A stretch of DNA of 64,000 nucleotides from Cerasicoccus arenae (GTDB lineage Bacteria > Verrucomicrobiota > Verrucomicrobiia > Opitutales > Cerasicoccaceae). Below, in pieces: positions 37,974 through 47,605 of the stretch; the first letter of the stretch is position 1, and the number at the start of each line of letters is the position of its first letter. The notes under the pieces were generated by a model, which worked only from the letters and a program-made list of their open reading frames with translations, was not told the origin of the DNA and searched no databases. Location: NCBI RefSeq assembly GCF_014651635.1, contig NZ_BMXG01000005.1:1-64000 (forward strand), in the 5' to 3' direction. The position numbers and the translations under genes were made by a program.

Positions 37974-40505
37974 ATGAAAAGTTTAGTCATTGCCGAGAAA
38001 CCATCCGTTGCGGGTGACCTAGCACGCGTGCTGGGCAAAGTCCCGAAGAAGGGCGATTTTTACGAAAACGACGAATGGGTGATCAGCTCGGCGGTCGGCC
38101 ACCTTGTGGAGCTTTTCATGCCCGAGGACATCAGCAAGGACCTCAAGCGTTGGACACTCAAGACGCTGCCTATCGTGCCGGAGAAGTTTCAACTCAAGCC
38201 GATCGACAAGACTAAGCAGAAGTATCAGGAGCTTAAAAAGCTCATTGCACGTAAAGACATCGACCAGATCATCAACGCCTGTGACGCCGGTCGTGAGGGC
38301 GAGCTGATCTTCACCTATGTCAACGAACTGGCCAAGGGCAAAAAACCGGTCAAGCGCCTCTGGATGTCCTCTATGACACCCGGAGCGATCAAGGACGCCT
38401 TCGCTAACCTGCGCGAGGCATCTGAAATGCAGCCCTTGCAGGATGCTGCTCGTTCCCGCTCTGAGGCGGACTGGCTCATCGGTATCAATGGCACTCGTGG
38501 AGCTACAGTTGTCTTTGGCCGCCGGGGTGGCCGCGCTGCCACCGTTGGCCGTGTGCAGACGCCAACCCTCTCCCTCGTTTACCAACGCGAAATGGAAATT
38601 CGCAACTTCAAGCCTCGTGACTATTGGCGTCTTATCGCCGATTTCGGCGTGGCTGCTGGCGAATATCAAGGACTGTATCAAAAGCCGGACTTTAAGAAGA
38701 GCGACGATGAGCATGATCGCGTGGACCGCATCTGGGAACAGGAGAAGGCTGAGGCAATTCTCCAGTCCGTGCTCGCCGCTGGGCCAGCCAAGGTTACAGA
38801 GGAAAAGAAGCGCACCAAGCAGGCCAGCCCGCGCCTCTACGATTTGACGAGCCTCCAACGCGAGGCCAACAGCCGCTTCGGCTTGTCCGCTGGCCACACC
38901 CTGAATATTGCTCAGGCACTTTACGAGAAGCACAAGATGATCACCTATCCGCGAACGGACTCCAAGGCATTGCCTGAGGACTATGGCCCCACGGTGATCA
39001 ACGTTTTGCGCAATCTGGACGAGCCTTACGCATTGCATGCCGAAAAGGTTTTGGAAAATCGCTGGGTGAATACTGGCAACAAACGCATCTTTAATAACGG
39101 TCAGGTCAGCGATCACTTTGCGATCATCCCGACTGATGCATCTGCTAAGAAACTGGGCGAACTGGAAGCAAAAGTTTTCGACATGATCGCACGCCGCACA
39201 ATCGCGATATTCTTCCCGCCAGCAGAATTCGACGTCACCACTCGTACAAGCGTTTTAGGCGAGCACTCCTTCAAGACTGAAGGTAAGGTACTGGCCTTTG
39301 GCGGCTGGATGGATGTCTACGGCAAGGGAGGCCTCGGCGAGGACAACTTGACCCCACTGACCGACCCTGACTTTGCCCGGAGCGATTCGCCCAAGGGCGC
39401 CCTAGCAGATCGCAAGGACGCACAACTCGAAGGCGACGCCACCAAGCCCCCCCCCCGTTACTCGGAAGCCACGTTGCTCTCCGCCATGGAAGGTGCCGGT
39501 AAGCTTATCGACGACGAAGACTTCGCTGACGCGATGAAAGAAAAGGGACTAGGCACGCCAGCGACGCGTGCGCAGACCATCGACCACTTGGTGCATGAGC
39601 GTTATATGGAGCGCCAAGGCCGTGAGCTTGTACCCACGCAAAAGGCGGAAAGCCTGATGCAGTTTTTGAAGCTGTTTGATATTGAGCAACTGACGTCACC
39701 GCAAATGACGGGCGAGTGGGAGCACAAGCTCCGCCTCGTTGAAGAAGGCAATCTATCCCGCGCCGCCTTCATGAAGGACATTACAGACGCGACACAGTCT
39801 ATGGTGAACAAGCTCGCCAGCCCGCCGCCGCCAGAGAAGGTAGATATCATTTCGCCAACAAACAACGAGTCCTTGCTCGAAGACCACCGCGCCTGGTTCT
39901 CCCAGGACAAGATCGAGATTCGGGGTAAAGAATACCCTGCACTTTCAATTAACAAAGTCATTGGTGGCCGCAAGTTGACGATGGATGAAGTTAAGGAGTT
40001 GATCGACAAAAAGGAAGTCGGTCCACTCGATGGCTTTACATCACGCAACGGCAAGGCGTTCTCTGCGCTGCTCAAGTTAATCGTCAAGGACAACGGCACG
40101 CAGCGGGTCGATTTGGACTTCGGCTCCAACGGTGAGGAATCGCTCGATGAAACCGTCGACCTAAGCCAATACCCGGTTGTTGGCCAATCCCCCATTGACC
40201 AGACTCCGGTCCGTGAGACGCCCAACGCCTACGTGAGCGAAGGCCGTGACCCAGACGGCAAACCTGCATTCCGTCTGAGTCGCAACATGCTCGGCAAAGC
40301 CCTCCCCCCTGAGGAGGTTAAAAAAATGCTGGCAGGGGAAAAAACGTCCGTCATCCAAGGCTTCAAGTCCAATCGCACAGGTCGACTTTTTGATGCGCAG
40401 CTTTTCCTGAAGGATGGTGGCAAGATCGGCTTTGAATTCCCGCCGCGACCACCGCGCAAAAAGGCAGCCAAAAAGGCGGCTAAGAAAGCCGCTAAGGATT
40501 CATGA
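37974..40505 (+). CDS. topB: DNA topoisomerase III
   Basis: An 843-residue type IA topoisomerase from the ATG at 37974 (MKSLVIAEKPSVAGDLARVLG), the standard TopB start. The TOPRIM metal motif is NACDAGREGELIF, and the DNA-cleaving tyrosine is Y325 in MITYPRTDSKALP. Two topoisomerase C-terminal repeats (IGGRKLTMDEVKELI and GKALPPEEVKKML types, about 650-825) end the protein, followed by a lysine/alanine tail. A C10 run (39447-39456) encodes PPP at about residues 492-494. The stop overlaps the next ATG (ATGA). It resolves DNA strand interlinks. Confidence 0.93.
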   Translation: MKSLVIAEKPSVAGDLARVLGKVPKKGDFYENDEWVISSAVGHLVELFMPEDISKDLKRWTLKTLPIVPEKFQLKPIDKTKQKYQELKKLIARKDIDQIINACDAGREGELIFTYVNELAKGKKPVKRLWMSSMTPGAIKDAFANLREASEMQPLQDAARSRSEADWLIGINGTRGATVVFGRRGGRAATVGRVQTPTLSLVYQREMEIRNFKPRDYWRLIADFGVAAGEYQGLYQKPDFKKSDDEHDRVDRIWEQEKAEAILQSVLAAGPAKVTEEKKRTKQASPRLYDLTSLQREANSRFGLSAGHTLNIAQALYEKHKMITYPRTDSKALPEDYGPTVINVLRNLDEPYALHAEKVLENRWVNTGNKRIFNNGQVSDHFAIIPTDASAKKLGELEAKVFDMIARRTIAIFFPPAEFDVTTRTSVLGEHSFKTEGKVLAFGGWMDVYGKGGLGEDNLTPLTDPDFARSDSPKGALADRKDAQLEGDATKPPPRYSEATLLSAMEGAGKLIDDEDFADAMKEKGLGTPATRAQTIDHLVHERYMERQGRELVPTQKAESLMQFLKLFDIEQLTSPQMTGEWEHKLRLVEEGNLSRAAFMKDITDATQSMVNKLASPPPPEKVDIISPTNNESLLEDHRAWFSQDKIEIRGKEYPALSINKVIGGRKLTMDEVKELIDKKEVGPLDGFTSRNGKAFSALLKLIVKDNGTQRVDLDFGSNGEESLDETVDLSQYPVVGQSPIDQTPVRETPNAYVSEGRDPDGKPAFRLSRNMLGKALPPEEVKKMLAGEKTSVIQGFKSNRTGRLFDAQLFLKDGGKIGFEFPPRPPRKKAAKKAAKKAAKDS
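39447..39456 (+). repeat. C10 homopolymer in topB
   Basis: Ten consecutive C encode a proline run in an exposed segment of topoisomerase III (KPPPRYSEA). The frame is intact at this length. Confidence 0.9.
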
Positions 40506-41119
40506 GCGACCTGAAGCTGCCGGAAGGCGAGACGTTGGCCTACATTTTTGATTGTGATGGCACGTTGGCCGACACCATGCCGCTGCATTACCGGGCGTGG
40601 CGTCATGCCTTCATCAAGAACAGAGCCAAGTTTGAGTTTACTTGGGACTTGTTTTATTCCATGGCGGGCGTGGGAATGCACCATTCGGTTGAACAACTGA
40701 ATGAGCGCTTTGGTGATTCTCTGGAGCCCGATACAGTCGTTTCGGACCAGAATGATTTCCTGCAAAAGGAGCATGCCAATATTCAGCCCATCCACCAGGT
40801 CGTCAAGCTGGCCACTGAGTTTAAGGCAAAGGGCTTGCCCATTGCAGTCGCCTCGGGTGGTGATCGCCATCAAGTGCATGGTACGCTGCATTATTGCGGC
40901 ATTGACCACCTTTTTGACATCGTTGTGACCAAGCAGGATGTCGTCCACAGCAAGCCTGCGCCTGATGGTTTCTTAAAGGCTGCGGAGCTACTTGGAGTCG
41001 ATCCCACTAAGTGCGTGGTCTTTGAAGACAGCAAGCTTGGACTTACTGCGGCAGAAGCCGCTGGTATGCGTTGGGTCTATGTTGATCCGGATATCTTTTC
41101 GGCAGGCGTAGAGGCATAA
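40502..41119 (+). CDS. HAD-superfamily phosphatase/phosphomutase
   Basis: A 205-residue HAD hydrolase of the beta-phosphoglucomutase/phosphatase subgroup. Motif I is FDCDGTLADT with the nucleophilic D and the acid/base D two residues later. Motif II is VASGGD, the lysine of motif III is in VVHSKPAPDGF, and motif IV is VVFEDSKLGLTAAEAAG. A helical cap lies at about 25-95. Its start overlaps the topB stop by four bases (ATGA), implying translational coupling. The substrate is probably a small sugar phosphate, but it is unknown. Confidence 0.88.
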   Translation: MSDLKLPEGETLAYIFDCDGTLADTMPLHYRAWRHAFIKNRAKFEFTWDLFYSMAGVGMHHSVEQLNERFGDSLEPDTVVSDQNDFLQKEHANIQPIHQVVKLATEFKAKGLPIAVASGGDRHQVHGTLHYCGIDHLFDIVVTKQDVVHSKPAPDGFLKAAELLGVDPTKCVVFEDSKLGLTAAEAAGMRWVYVDPDIFSAGVEA

Positions 41120-41125
41120 TTTCGG

Positions 41126-42220
41126 ATGAAACGGCTATCGCAACTAGATGGTCTCCGCGCTTACGCCGTGGGTGCAGTTGTTTGGTTTCATTGGGCACCG
41201 GAAGCCATCAATGGCACTTTTTGCGGGACATCCGTTGGTGCAATCGGCGTAGAGGTTTTTTTTGTTTTAAGCGGCTTTTTGATTACCGGTATTTTGCTAG
41301 ATGCGCGGTTTAAATCTGACGAAACGGCCAATCGTGGCGTGGTGATGCGGCAGTTTTATATCCGCCGATTTTTGCGAATTTTCCCGCTCTATTATGCGGT
41401 GCTGCTTCTGATGATTTTGCTGGATGTTCAGCCGTTCCGTGAAGCTTGGCTTTGGCACGCGACCTATTTTCAAAATGTTTATCAGGAACTGACAACACGG
41501 AGTATTTGGGGCTCGCATCTATGGTCTCTCGCCGTTGAGGAACAGTTCTATTTGTTCTGGCCATTGTTGATGCTTTTCACGCCTAAAAGACATTTATTGG
41601 CCGTGATGCTCTCATGCATCGCGTTAGCGCCATTGTCGAAGATTATTGTGTGGTCGTCTTCCTTGGGGATTGATCCAGCTCTACTGACGATTGGGACGCT
41701 TGACTGCTTTGGAATTGGTGCCGTTCTCGCGATCTTGGCGCGGCAGATGATGCCCGAACAAATGACCAAACTGTGTAAATGGTTTTTCTTCGTTGGCGTG
41801 GCTTTGTTTATTTTGGCTCAGACTAATCTGATTGGGTTCATGGCCTTTAGACAGACAGGGGTGGCGTTGGTCAGTGGAGCTTTAATTTGGCGCGCGTCTA
41901 TTGGTTTCACGGGCTTGCCGGGGTTTCTGCTGCAGAATCGCTTAGCCGTTTACATTGGGACCATCAGCTACGGCATCTACGTTATCCATGGAATGAGCAT
42001 GCCGATTTGGTTGTGGTTTTATTACAGCGCCCCTATCCCTGGGTACCGCATTTTCGAACGATTGGGTATTCCTGATGATTTTAGTAAAAACTATTGGTTA
42101 CTGTTGGCGGTTAAATTCAGCCTCACGGCGTTGTTGTCTGTGCTGTCTTGGCATTTCTTTGAAAAGCCGATCAACAGCCTAAAGAGGCGCTTTCCCTACA
42201 TCCCGAAATCCGGGAAATAG
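41126..42220 (+). CDS. Acyltransferase family 3 (OafA/YrhL-like) membrane protein
   Basis: A 364-residue inner-membrane acyltransferase. It opens with QLDGLRAYAVGAVVWFHW, the family start with the active-site histidine, then VEVFFVLSGFLITGIL and the RRFLRIFPLYY motif. SLAVEEQFYLFWPLLM is the second signature. About ten membrane helices follow, and there is no C-terminal SGNH domain. Members transfer acetyl or other acyl groups to surface polysaccharides or lipids. It begins 6 bases after the HAD gene stop and so probably shares the topB transcript. Confidence 0.9.
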   Translation: MKRLSQLDGLRAYAVGAVVWFHWAPEAINGTFCGTSVGAIGVEVFFVLSGFLITGILLDARFKSDETANRGVVMRQFYIRRFLRIFPLYYAVLLLMILLDVQPFREAWLWHATYFQNVYQELTTRSIWGSHLWSLAVEEQFYLFWPLLMLFTPKRHLLAVMLSCIALAPLSKIIVWSSSLGIDPALLTIGTLDCFGIGAVLAILARQMMPEQMTKLCKWFFFVGVALFILAQTNLIGFMAFRQTGVALVSGALIWRASIGFTGLPGFLLQNRLAVYIGTISYGIYVIHGMSMPIWLWFYYSAPIPGYRIFERLGIPDDFSKNYWLLLAVKFSLTALLSVLSWHFFEKPINSLKRRFPYIPKSGK

Positions 42221-42329
42221 AGAAAGTCTGGTGATAAGCTAGTTCCACTAGCAAGGGCAACTTTGTTAGCGACCATAATGCTGCTGTTGGCCGTGCGAAA
42301 CCTTCGTCTTTTGCCTTCAAGAAGTGACA

Positions 42330-42339
42330 GGGGGGGGGG
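42330..42339. repeat. G10 homopolymer in intergenic region
   Basis: Ten G residues lie about 100 bases upstream of the PEP-CTERM gene at 42439 in the 218-base gap after the acyltransferase. The rest of that gap is AT-rich with one 5-bp hairpin (42237-42251) and no recognisable gene. Confidence 0.85.
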
Positions 42340-42438
42340 CACGAGTGAATGGGATTCCGGTACACATATTAATAGGATATTTTTCAAGAAACAACGAATC
42401 CTATTGACTAAGTCAGATTTCCCGCTCAATTTAGCCTA

Positions 42439-43110
42439 ATGATGTACCCCAAATCCATACTTCTCTCTTGTGCGCTGTTAGCAAATTCCAGCTTTGGCGT
42501 GGTTCTCTTCAGCGATAGTTTTGAAAATCCACCGGATGTCGTTGGCGAAGCGCCAGTTGGCTGGAATGTCAGCAACGCCGTCAGGATTTTTGTTACCGAT
42601 GCCCGAGCTTCAGTGGGCACGCAGAGCCTATTTCTCTCAAATAGCAGTCTCCGAACCGTTACATCGGGTACTCCGATTGCGATACCGGGTGGTGGCGAGG
42701 ATTTAGTCTTCTCTTTCGATTACGCGATTGCCGATAGTATCGAAAGCAATGAAGGCCTAATTGGGTTTGCTCTTGATTTTGGTTCAGGCTTTGAGGACGT
42801 TATTATTGATCTGGGGCAATCAAATGGCTATGCGAATGTGAGCAACTATTCGGGTTCGACCATTGTTCTACCTAATGCCGCTGGTGGCGATACGGCCTTC
42901 TTCTCTTATGAAGTGACCGTGCCTGCATCGTATTATGGGGCAGCGACGGATGTCTCGATGCGTTTTCGAACGAATTCCAGCGCCGGTGGAGAGGACTTCT
43001 ACTTGGACAACGTCTCTGTGAGCGCGATCGCGATTCCGGAGCCAGCAACTTACGCAATGCTCATGTCGATCGGCGTGCTGATGCTGGTGGGATATTGCCG
43101 CCGCAAGTAA
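42439..43110 (+). CDS. PEP-CTERM-sorted exported protein
   Basis: A 223-residue protein with a signal peptide (about 1-20, ending in SSFG), a beta-rich mature domain resembling a carbohydrate-binding jelly-roll (SFENPPDVVGEAPVGW, then FYLDNVSVSAI) and a PEP-CTERM tail: IPEPATYAMLM, hydrophobic helix, terminal CRRK. Exosortase processing would leave it at the cell surface or in the matrix. Function is unknown; the binding-like fold is suggested only by pattern. It has a shared terminator downstream. Confidence 0.85.
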   Translation: MMYPKSILLSCALLANSSFGVVLFSDSFENPPDVVGEAPVGWNVSNAVRIFVTDARASVGTQSLFLSNSSLRTVTSGTPIAIPGGGEDLVFSFDYAIADSIESNEGLIGFALDFGSGFEDVIIDLGQSNGYANVSNYSGSTIVLPNAAGGDTAFFSYEVTVPASYYGAATDVSMRFRTNSSAGGEDFYLDNVSVSAIAIPEPATYAMLMSIGVLMLVGYCRRK

Positions 43111-43136
43111 GCGTTCGCGCCCATTAATCGTTTTCT

Positions 43137-43168
43137 AAAACTCCCGCCTTCGTTGCGGGAGTTTTTTT
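43137..43168. terminator. Bidirectional terminator between convergent genes
   Basis: An 11-bp stem counting A-T pairs (CTCCCGC with GCGGGAG, flanked by AAAA and TTTT) and a 7-base loop, followed by T7 on the plus strand and an A run on the other side. It serves the PEP-CTERM gene (plus) and the CrtI-like gene (minus), whose stop is 7 bases away. Confidence 0.9.
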
Positions 43169-43174
43169 GTAACC

Positions 43175-44605
43175 TTAACTCCGCAAAAAGCTGTCGACCT
43201 TGCTGGCGACGATGACGCCGTAGTTGATGGTGCCGAGCCAGCCGCTCATGATGATGCCCACTGAGCCTGCGTGGTAGAGGCCAGGGAGCTGCTCAGGTAG
43301 TTCCATCGAGACCTTGAGCCCCTCGAACTTCGTGCCAAACGAAGTCCCGCCAAAGTGGCGGACGTAGTGCTTGACGGTACGCGGGGTTGCGGCTTCGAGA
43401 TGGTCGACCTTCTCGCGGATGTCAGGAATGAATTTCTCCAAGCCCGTGAGGGCTTCCTCGCAAAGACGCTTTTTCGCGGCCTCGTAATCCTGGTCATTGA
43501 GCGCCTTCCAATCGGCCCATTGGGCGTTGAGGGAGGCGACAATAGCGTAGCGATCCTCATCCAGATGCGGCCGCGTTTCTGGATAATAAACGGAGAAGGT
43601 GCGGCTGCTGGTGTTGAAGCTGGTCAGCTCTTCACTGGAAAATTCTTCGGCCTCGGAGGTGAAGACCAGATCGCCAATGTCAGGGATCGATTCACCGCGC
43701 TTGATGCCGATGTAGACTTGGCAAGAGCTGGTGTTTACGCGAACGGCATTAGCTTCAGCAATGAATTCCGGGGTGAAATTCTCTTTGCCCGCCAGCTCGA
43801 AAATCGTATTTTTAATATTGGAGTTCGAGAGCACGGCTTTGCAACGGACCGTGCGAGTTTCGCCAGTGCGTGGAGCGATGGTGACGCCGGTTACGTGGCC
43901 ATTTTCGACGTGCACTTTCTCCACAAGGCAATTCTTGCGTAGGGTGACGCCGTTTTTCTCAAGCTCTTCGGTCATCTGGGCGATGAGTTGGTCGGTGCCG
44001 CCCTGATAGATGAACACGCCTTTGCTCATGAAGTTGGAGAACACGATACCGTAGGTGATCGCGGGATCGTCCCATGTGGAGCCGTTAGCGTAGGAAATGG
44101 GCTCCATAAGCAGACGATGCACGTCGTTACGACCGGGAAAAAACTCCTCGAAGAGTTCTTTGGCGGTGCGTTCGTCGCGATCATAGTAATTCATTTGGCG
44201 GAGGTGCTCGAAAAAGCCCTCCACCTGCTCGCGCGGCACCTTGAATTTTTCCACGAAAATCTTGGTAAAGTCTTCGCGGTCAAAGGTGGTCTCGACATCA
44301 AACTGTGGGTTGATGAAACGGACGCGTTTGAGCTGCACAATGCGTTCGGAGATGTTCTTACCCCAATATTTGCGGCAACTCTTGATCATGCCATGGGGGA
44401 AGCCATGGAGTGAGATGTCGAAGATGTGGCGGCCCGGGCGCTTGAACCAGGTGGCAAGCCCGCCCAACTGATAATGATGCTCCAGCAACAAGACGCGGTG
44501 GCCCATTTTTGCGAGGGTATTGGCACCCGTGAGGCCGCCGAGACCGCTCCCGATCACAACCACGTCGTATTCTTCTTCAATGCCTTCCAGCCAGTCTTTC
44601 GCCAT
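43175..44605 (-). CDS. Phytoene desaturase/carotenoid isomerase-like FAD oxidoreductase
   Basis: A 476-residue flavoprotein. The Rossmann FAD motif [18 protein letters not shown] and the following [16 protein letters not shown] match the CrtI/CrtISO superfamily, and the C-terminal FAD segment ([21 protein letters not shown]) is in place. No signal peptide is present. The family desaturates, isomerises or saturates polyenes such as carotenoids and retinol. No crtB, crtE or other carotenoid gene is adjacent, so the substrate is open. It is monocistronic, with the terminator at its 3' end. Confidence 0.75.
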   Translation of the reverse strand: MAKDWLEGIEEEYDVVVIGSGLGGLTGANTLAKMGHRVLLLEHHYQLGGLATWFKRPGRHIFDISLHGFPHGMIKSCRKYWGKNISERIVQLKRVRFINPQFDVETTFDREDFTKIFVEKFKVPREQVEGFFEHLRQMNYYDRDERTAKELFEEFFPGRNDVHRLLMEPISYANGSTWDDPAITYGIVFSNFMSKGVFIYQGGTDQLIAQMTEELEKNGVTLRKNCLVEKVHVENGHVTGVTIAPRTGETRTVRCKAVLSNSNIKNTIFELAGKENFTPEFIAEANAVRVNTSSCQVYIGIKRGESIPDIGDLVFTSEAEEFSSEELTSFNTSSRTFSVYYPETRPHLDEDRYAIVASLNAQWADWKALNDQDYEAAKKRLCEEALTGLEKFIPDIREKVDHLEAATPRTVKHYVRHFGGTSFGTKFEGLKVSMELPEQLPGLYHAGSVGIIMSGWLGTINYGVIVASKVDSFLRS

Positions 44606-44775
44606 GTTTTCTCGAGGTAAAAACCGGCCAAATTACTCGCCTTGCGTGGAAAGGCAAGGGTGCAGATTATCGGCCTTGTGCAAATTCAACGCTTCCCAAG
44701 CTACCGCTTATGCGCCTATATTGCCGACAACGGCCTGACCGTGGTCGCGATGAAACCTGATTTGAACTCCACTCC

Positions 44776-45615
44776 GTGAAACGTTACCTGAAAGCATTGG
44801 TTGATCAGCGTTTTCCCAGCTTGGGAATCGCTTATCGTCGATTGCGCGATGACTGGATTTACGCGATCACCAAGCCTTACCAGTCTCAATTGGGCTTCAC
44901 GATCTACGGGGACGTGAGCCGTTACTTTACCTCGGGTGACGCCGTTTCTGACCGCCTCGATAGCGAGGAGATCACTGACTTCCAAGATCGGCTCGCTGAT
45001 GCTGACGTCTTTGTGGACATTGGGGCAAACATCGGCGTGTTTACATTGCTGGCGGCCCGGGCGGGTTTGCCCTGTATTGCGATCGAGGCCCATCCAAAGA
45101 ATTTCCAGAACCTGCTGCGGAACTTGGAAGCCAATGATATCAGCGGGGTGGAGTGCTTTAATTTTGCGTTGAGCGACGACGTGGGCTTCGTGCGTCTTTT
45201 TGGCAGCGGCGAAATGGCTTCTCTCAACCAAGAGTGGGGCGGCAAGTCCGCAGTGCAGTCCATGCTCGTTGCTCGGACAACCCTAGACCGCCTGATCGGC
45301 GACCGTTTCGCGGGCAAGCGCCTGTTGATCAAGATGGATGTCGAGGGGCACGAGTTCCACGTGCTTCAAGGTGCATCTGGTATATTGGCGAAAACACCGA
45401 AGCCAACCTGGATGTTTGAACATGGCTTCCGGCATAACTTTGCCGATGTGAATCCGCATTATGTGGATGTGCTCAATATGTTTTGGAACGCTGGATATTG
45501 CCTGACGCCTGCCGATACGGATGCCTCCGTTGAGCCGGATCGCGTTCGTCAGCTAGTCGCCGACAGGGAAGACCCATTTCCCGGCAACCTGAATTTTGTC
45601 GCTCGTGCGAACTGA
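44776..45615 (+). CDS. FkbM-family methyltransferase
   Basis: A 279-residue SAM methyltransferase with FkbM signatures: FVDIGANIGVFTLLAAR as motif I (about residues 78-94), AIEAHPKNFQNLLRNL, and KMDVEGHEFHVLQGA. FkbM proteins O-methylate sugars or polyketides, often in cell-surface glycan synthesis. The start is a GTG at 44776 (encoding MKRYLKALVDQ), the first initiator in the frame. It is followed by the dGTPase gene after about 50 bases. Confidence 0.85.
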   Translation: MKRYLKALVDQRFPSLGIAYRRLRDDWIYAITKPYQSQLGFTIYGDVSRYFTSGDAVSDRLDSEEITDFQDRLADADVFVDIGANIGVFTLLAARAGLPCIAIEAHPKNFQNLLRNLEANDISGVECFNFALSDDVGFVRLFGSGEMASLNQEWGGKSAVQSMLVARTTLDRLIGDRFAGKRLLIKMDVEGHEFHVLQGASGILAKTPKPTWMFEHGFRHNFADVNPHYVDVLNMFWNAGYCLTPADTDASVEPDRVRQLVADREDPFPGNLNFVARAN

Positions 45616-45667
45616 TTGAGTAGGGTTGTCTTTTCCGGTGGGACCGGTTTACCTCAGCACTTTGCTC

Positions 45668-46978
45668 ATGCCTGACGTCTTTTATACCGACTTTGATTAC
45701 GCCGCTTGGGGGGACCAGGGGCCAATGCCGCCCGCAGACGACCCGCATCGCTCGCCGTTTCAGGTGGACCGCGACCGCGTTATTTTCTCCTTCGCGTTTC
45801 GACGTCTGCAATCGAAGACGCAGGTTTTTCAGTCGGGCGAATATGACTTCTACCGCACGCGGTTGACGCACTCGCTGGAGGTGGCACGTATCGCACGGTC
45901 GATTGGGGAATGGCTGCGGCGGCCCGAAAAAGGTGGGCAAGCGATCGACCTGGATCTGCTCGAAGCCATCGGCCTGGCACATGATATTGGCCACCCGCCT
46001 TATGGCCACATTGGCGAGCGTAAGCTTAACGAGTTGATGGCTAGCTACGGCGGCTTTGAAGGCAACGCCCAGACCTTGCGCATTCTGACGCAGCTCATTT
46101 ATGAACGGCCCGATGGTGCAACTGGCTTGCGGCCCACACGTGCGTTCCTGGATGGGGTGCTTAAATACAAGTCACTACGCTCCGAGGAGACAGCCAAACT
46201 GACTGAGGAAGACCTGAAAAAAAGCCCGTGGCCTGATAATCATTTCCTCTACGAGGAGCAGGCAGATGTGCGGAGCTTTGTTTTTGGCGGTGAAGCGGCC
46301 CCGGCGGATCTGGATCTTAACCATTTCAAGAGTGTGGAGTGTCAGATAATGGATTGGGCGGACGACACCGCTTATTCGCTGCATGATATCGTTGATGGTG
46401 CGAAAGCAGGTTTTCTGACCGAGGATACCGTCCGCAAGTGGGCGGCAGGGCTCTCGGGGAAACATGCTTGGATGCGCGATCACCCAGCTTTAATCAAACT
46501 CATTGAGACCATTTCAGAGAATAAACTGGAGCCTCGATTCGCTAATAAGGTCGGACATTTTATCCATGCCTGTTCGTTGAAGCCGACGGAGAATTTTCTG
46601 AGTGGCATGACTGAGCGGCACGCTTTCCGGGTTATCGTGGACCCTGAAATCGAGCGTGAACGCGACATTTACAAGCAACTGGCGCTAGATGTGATTTTTC
46701 TCTCCACCCGTATCCAGCAGATCGAGTTCAAGGGGGGGGTAATCCTGCATAAGCTCTTCACCGCGCTGGCGGAGCATTACCTACCCAGCCAGATTACGGG
46801 CCGCTCGCTCAAGCTGCTGCCTGAGCCGATACACAGTTGGACAATGGCTACGGAAGACGAAGCGACGCGCGCGCGCCTGCTCTGTGACTTCATTGCCAGC
46901 CTGACTGACCCACAGGCCGCTCGGCTTTACAAGCGTTTGTTCGACCCAGACTTCGGCTCAATCACGGATTTGTCGTAA
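45668..46978 (+). CDS. dgt: Deoxyguanosinetriphosphate triphosphohydrolase-like HD protein
   Basis: A 436-residue HD-domain phosphohydrolase from the ATG at 45668; an upstream in-frame TTG (45626) would add 14 residues. The dNTPase motifs are present: RSPFQVDRDRVIFSFAFRRLQ, KTQVF, TRLTHSLEV (H68) and LAHDIGHPPYGHIGE (H105, D106), then the third metal region WADDTAYSLHD. It cleaves dGTP or other dNTPs to nucleoside and triphosphate. A G8 run (46732-46739) lies near the 3' end. The short form (under 500 residues) is the type 2/3 dNTPase class. Confidence 0.9.
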   Translation: MPDVFYTDFDYAAWGDQGPMPPADDPHRSPFQVDRDRVIFSFAFRRLQSKTQVFQSGEYDFYRTRLTHSLEVARIARSIGEWLRRPEKGGQAIDLDLLEAIGLAHDIGHPPYGHIGERKLNELMASYGGFEGNAQTLRILTQLIYERPDGATGLRPTRAFLDGVLKYKSLRSEETAKLTEEDLKKSPWPDNHFLYEEQADVRSFVFGGEAAPADLDLNHFKSVECQIMDWADDTAYSLHDIVDGAKAGFLTEDTVRKWAAGLSGKHAWMRDHPALIKLIETISENKLEPRFANKVGHFIHACSLKPTENFLSGMTERHAFRVIVDPEIERERDIYKQLALDVIFLSTRIQQIEFKGGVILHKLFTALAEHYLPSQITGRSLKLLPEPIHSWTMATEDEATRARLLCDFIASLTDPQAARLYKRLFDPDFGSITDLS

Positions 46979-46981
46979 CGC

Positions 46982-47506
46982 CTACATTACGTGCTCGGGG
47001 TCGCCACTGAGGCCAGAGCGTCCACCGGCGCGTACGGCCTTTTTATCGGTTTCTTCTTCGGGGGTCACATAGCGGTCATTGACCTTGGCAAAAATCTCGT
47101 CGAGTGTTTCATCAACCATGAATTCTGGCGGTTTACGCTGGAGAGATGGGCGGTAGGATTCTCCCGAGGCGATGGTTGAGCCGGTGCGGTTGCGAATCTT
47201 GATTTCCAATTTCAGCATGTACATGGTCATGTCCCACATCCAATTATCCTCATAGGCCAAGATGTAGTCGGCTTCGGCAGGGGCTTCGTTCTGTGGTCCG
47301 GACTTGGCCTGAAAACCGCGTTGACGCAAATTGTCGACAATGAGGTTGTTTACGCCTCGTTCATCCGCAGGCAAACGCTCTACATAATAGATGTCTTGGT
47401 CCTGAAAGACGGCGTTTGAGGCGACTTGGCTTTTCTGCCCAGCGCAACCAGTAAATAGTATGGCAAATAGGCCAAAGAGTAATGATACAGATAGAGATTT
47501 GTTCAT
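46982..47506 (-). CDS. Lipoprotein, unknown function
   Basis: A 174-residue protein with a lipoprotein signal (MNKSLSVSLLFGLFAILFTGC, lipobox LFTGC with C21). The mature part has an aromatic/acidic strand (DNWMWDMTMYMLKLEIKIRN) followed by TGSTIASGESYRPS, a pattern seen in small outer-membrane-associated lipoproteins that describe an export or assembly factor, but no family is recognised with confidence. It is convergent with the dGTPase gene, whose stop is 3 bases away. Confidence 0.65.
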   Translation of the reverse strand: MNKSLSVSLLFGLFAILFTGCAGQKSQVASNAVFQDQDIYYVERLPADERGVNNLIVDNLRQRGFQAKSGPQNEAPAEADYILAYEDNWMWDMTMYMLKLEIKIRNRTGSTIASGESYRPSLQRKPPEFMVDETLDEIFAKVNDRYVTPEEETDKKAVRAGGRSGLSGDPEHVM

Positions 47507-47605
47507 GCGTGTAAAAGGTAAACAAGTAATGTTACCTGAAGAGCAAGAAAAAGTTCCTCTCTTTTTTTAAGTTGCCATAGGAATGGCGTAATTGATGGTT
47601 ATGGA

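Noticed and set aside
38019-39116. Open frame of 365 codons on the minus strand opposite topB
   Set aside because: Same reason: it is antisense to a clear topoisomerase III gene, and low-complexity wording shows no domain.
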